Source: Paenibacillus ehimensis NBRC 15659 (GTDB lineage Bacteria > Bacillota > Bacilli > Paenibacillales > NBRC-103111). From it: DNA of 64,000 nt. The DNA lies in contig NZ_BILX01000010.1 of NCBI RefSeq assembly GCF_004000785.1, positions 1-64,000 on the forward strand, given 5' to 3'. A model generated the notes under the pieces. It made no database searches and was not told the origin of the DNA. It saw only the letters and a program-made list of their open reading frames with translations. Shown one piece after another: positions 61,798 to 64,000 of the stretch. The position numbers and the translations under genes are program-made. Positions within the stretch are counted from its first letter, which is position 1, and every line of letters begins with the position of its first letter.

Positions 61798-63435
61798 TTG
61801 CGGATAGAAATAATGCAGTGGGACTCCGGCCAACCTTTGGCAGGCGATTATACGGACCGTTTCGAAAAAATAAGCGCGTTTTTCGATTACAATCCTTCGA
61901 ATGCCGACTGTTGGGAAGCGCGAGCGGCTTGGATCGACCGCGAGCGGATTCATGGAGCGGACCGCCGGCGGCTTGCAGAGACGCTTCGCCGGTTCAACGA
62001 ACGGGCCGGGGCTTCGCCTGAAGCGCTTCGTTCGATCGAGCTGCTCAAGGATTCCCGTACGCTGTGTATCGTAGGAGGCCAGCAGGCCAGTTTGTTTACC
62101 GGACCGCTGCTTGTTATATACAAGGCGATTACGCTGATTAAGGCGGCCCGAGAAGCTTCGGAGAAGCTGGGCCGACCGGTGGTGCCGGTATTTTGGATTG
62201 CCGGAGAGGATCATGATTTTGACGAAGTGAACCATGTGACGGTTCTGGCGGCGGATCAGCAGCTCCAGAAGATCAAACTGCAGCATCCGACCGGCTTGCG
62301 CACCTCTGTCAGCCGTACGCCCATCTCGCCGGAGCAGTGGAGTGAGGCGCTGGACGCCCTTGAGCAGACGCTTATGCCTACGGAGTTCAAGGAGGGGGTG
62401 ATGGAAACGCTGCGTTCGTCGATCGAGGGGGCCGTCTCTTTGACGGATAGCTTTGCGCGTCTTCTCTCTGCTTGGTTCGGACGGGACGGGCTCGTGCTGG
62501 TCGATTCGGACGACCCGGAGCTGCGGCGGCTTGAAAGCCCGATGTTTCGCCGATTGGCGGAGCAAAGCGGCTCCATTAACGAAGCGCTGCTGCGGGGGCG
62601 AGACAAGCTGCGGACAGCGGGATACGCGCCGCAGGCAGAAGTTTCCGACAATGGCGCGAACTTGTTCGTCTTCGACGAACAAGGCGAGCGCATCCTGCTT
62701 TACACGGACGGAGAGGGCGGCTACACGGACCGCAAAGGGGAGCGCCGCTATAGCCTGGAGCAGCTTTTGCAATGGGCTGAGGAGGCCCCGGAGCGGCTGA
62801 GCAACAACGTGATGACGCGGCCATTGATGCAGGACTATTTGTTCCCCGTTCTTGGAACCGTATTGGGACCGTCGGAGATCGCTTATTGGGCGCTGACGCG
62901 CGAAGCGTTTCATACGCTAGGGATGCGGATGCCGATCGTTCTCCCGCGCTTGGGCTTCACTATAGTGGAGGGGACGATCCAGAAAAACATGCAGAAGTAC
63001 GGGCTTGGCATCGACGATGCGCTGTACCGCTTGGAAGAAAAGCAGCAGGCTTGGCTTCGGGAGCAAGACCAGCTTCAGCTGGAAGCCCGTTTTGCCGAGG
63101 TGAAAGAGCGGTTTCGCGCCAGCTACGAGCCGTTGATCGGAGCGATCGCCGCCATCAATCCCGGATTGCAAAAATTAGGCGAGACGAATCTGGGGAAAAT
63201 TATCGAGCAAATCGATTTCTTGCAGCACAAAGCGGATGACGGCCTTCGTTCGCAATACGAGGCGGGGCTCCGGCAATTTGCCCGCATCGGGCAATCCTTG
63301 CTCCCTGACGGCAAGCCGCAGGAACGGGTGTACAATCCGTTGGCGTATTTGAACAAATACGGCGACGGCTGGGTAAGGGAACTTGTCGATTGGCCTTTGC
63401 CACTGGACGGGAAGCATCGTATATGTTACATGTAA
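61798..63435 (+). CDS. bshC: Putative cysteine ligase BshC, bacillithiol biosynthesis
   Basis: 545 residues. BshC attaches cysteine to GlcN-malate in the last step of bacillithiol synthesis. Recognisable blocks: IVGGQQASLFTGPLLVIYKAITLIK, VPVFWIAGEDHDFDEVNHV, MQDYLFPVLGTVLGPSEIAYWA, MPIVLPRLGFTIVE and VYNPLAYLNKYG near the end. The TTG at 61798 is chosen because AAAAGGAAGG lies upstream and the protein then has the usual length; a GTG 12 codons earlier or an ATG five codons later are alternatives. Confidence 0.9.
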   Translation: MRIEIMQWDSGQPLAGDYTDRFEKISAFFDYNPSNADCWEARAAWIDRERIHGADRRRLAETLRRFNERAGASPEALRSIELLKDSRTLCIVGGQQASLFTGPLLVIYKAITLIKAAREASEKLGRPVVPVFWIAGEDHDFDEVNHVTVLAADQQLQKIKLQHPTGLRTSVSRTPISPEQWSEALDALEQTLMPTEFKEGVMETLRSSIEGAVSLTDSFARLLSAWFGRDGLVLVDSDDPELRRLESPMFRRLAEQSGSINEALLRGRDKLRTAGYAPQAEVSDNGANLFVFDEQGERILLYTDGEGGYTDRKGERRYSLEQLLQWAEEAPERLSNNVMTRPLMQDYLFPVLGTVLGPSEIAYWALTREAFHTLGMRMPIVLPRLGFTIVEGTIQKNMQKYGLGIDDALYRLEEKQQAWLREQDQLQLEARFAEVKERFRASYEPLIGAIAAINPGLQKLGETNLGKIIEQIDFLQHKADDGLRSQYEAGLRQFARIGQSLLPDGKPQERVYNPLAYLNKYGDGWVRELVDWPLPLDGKHRICYM

Positions 63436-63473
63436 TACATAAAGAAATTATGATCCAAGGAGGACGTTAACAC

Positions 63474-64000
63474 ATGGCAAGTACGATCGACCGCAGCATT
63501 ATCCGCGACATTGCGCTCGCGCCGGAAGGACATTTGAAAATCGATTGGGTCAACGCTCACATGCCAGTGCTTAACCGCATTCGCGAGCAATTCGAGAAGG
63601 AGCAGCCATTTAAAGGGCTGAAGGTCGCCATTTCGCTTCATTTGGAAGCCAAAACGGCGTATTTGGCTAAAGTGGTGCAAGCCGGCGGCGCCGAGGTGAC
63701 CATTTGCGGCAGCAATCCGCTGTCGACGCAGGACGATGTATGCGCGGCTTTGGTAGAGGACGGCATCACGGTGTTCGCGAAGTATAACCCGGAGCCAAAG
63801 GAATACAAGGAACTGCTGATCAAGACGCTTGAAACCGAACCGGATCTGATCATTGACGATGGCGGAGACCTGGTGACCATTCTCCACTCCGAGCGCAAAG
63901 ACCTGCTCAAAAACGTGCGCGGCGGCGCGGAAGAAACGACGACAGGCATTCTTCGTCTGAAATCGCTGGAGAAGGACGGTCAGCTCCAATTCCCGATGGT
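63474..64000 (+). CDS. ahcY: S-adenosylhomocysteine hydrolase, N-terminal part (3' end outside window)
   Basis: 175 codons to the window edge, no stop. MASTIDRSIIRDIALAPEGHL, then IDWVNAHMPVLNRIRE, a substrate-binding HLEAKTAYLAKVV, CGSNPLSTQDDVCAAL, LIIDDGGDLVTILH, and EETTTGILRLKSLEKDGQLQFP. These are the hallmarks of adenosylhomocysteinase, which splits SAH into adenosine and homocysteine with bound NAD. AAGGAGG lies 9 nt before the ATG. 38 bp after bshC. Confidence 0.93.
   Translation, partial: MASTIDRSIIRDIALAPEGHLKIDWVNAHMPVLNRIREQFEKEQPFKGLKVAISLHLEAKTAYLAKVVQAGGAEVTICGSNPLSTQDDVCAALVEDGITVFAKYNPEPKEYKELLIKTLETEPDLIIDDGGDLVTILHSERKDLLKNVRGGAEETTTGILRLKSLEKDGQLQFPM

Noticed and set aside
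1-64000. CRISPR arrays, tRNA or rRNA genes, insertion sequences, prophage genes
   Set aside because: No regularly spaced repeats, no tRNA-like cloverleaf or CCA-ended sequence, and no transposase or phage motifs were seen on either strand.

Overview
The window looks like core chromosome of a spore-forming Bacillales bacterium of the Paenibacillaceae type. Evidence: gene order closely follows the Bacillus subtilis yqeY-yqfO, yjbE/typA-ylaL and ylbO-ylbQ neighbourhoods. Sporulation genes are present (yqfC, yqfD, a YhcN/YlaJ-type lipoprotein, an RsfA-type regulator). The DNA is moderately GC-rich, and two secreted proteins carry copper-amine-oxidase-N 'stalk' domains, which are common in Paenibacillus. 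No prophage, insertion sequence, CRISPR array, tRNA or rRNA gene was found. The one clearly foreign-looking stretch is an AT-rich patch at about 60.8-61.8 kb.

Region by region. 1-6.6 kb: the 3' part of sbcC, a secreted GH26-like hydrolase with a stalk domain, and a convergent gene in which a TetR repressor is fused in frame to an FAD oxidoreductase. 6.7-11 kb: hit, rpsU, yqeY, then an NfeD protease, flotillin FloA and a membrane-anchored Pro/Ala-rich protein. 11-16.1 kb: a five-gene cassette of ABC exporter, penicillin-binding-like serine hydrolase and OmpR/histidine-kinase pair, with 11-bp repeats upstream. 16.1-25 kb: yqfC-yqfD, a 256-bp imperfect inverted-repeat element, then phoH-pgpH-ybeY-dgkA-cdd-era-yqzL-recO. 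25-32.6 kb: a short terminated RNA, ppsR, a YaiI-family gene, dnaG, sigA, a membrane protein, trmK and a Nif3-family gene. 32.6-33.1 kb: rnpB, with a class A architecture.

33.1-47.6 kb: a subtilase on the minus strand, a YpuI-like protein, a GH15-like hydrolase, small proteins, a lytic transglycosylase, the cysteine desulfurase/ThiI pair, a TerC-family protein, typA with a hairpin in its leader, the ylaH-ylaL neighbourhood and a PIN-PhoH ATPase. 47.6-54.4 kb: a minus-strand set of envelope proteins (coiled-coil secreted protein, lipoprotein), a MidA-like methyltransferase, a DUF2626 protein, an RsfA-type regulator behind a sigma-F-like promoter, panE and a DUF3397-like protein. 54.4-60.7 kb: a complete oppABCDF oligopeptide ABC transporter operon with a cre-like site and an oppA/oppB attenuating structure. 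60.7-64 kb: the AT-rich patch with a lipoprotein gene and gene remnants, then bshC (bacillithiol synthesis) and the start of ahcY.

Functionally, most of the window is housekeeping: replication and transcription (dnaG, sigA), translation and RNA maturation (rpsU, rnpB, era, ybeY, typA, thiI, trmK), envelope homeostasis and sporulation. The most unusual items are the TetR-oxidoreductase fusion with an internal ribosome-binding site and self-operator, the inverted-repeat element ahead of phoH, the short promoter-terminator transcript where glyQS would be expected, the class A RNase P RNA, and the typA leader hairpin.
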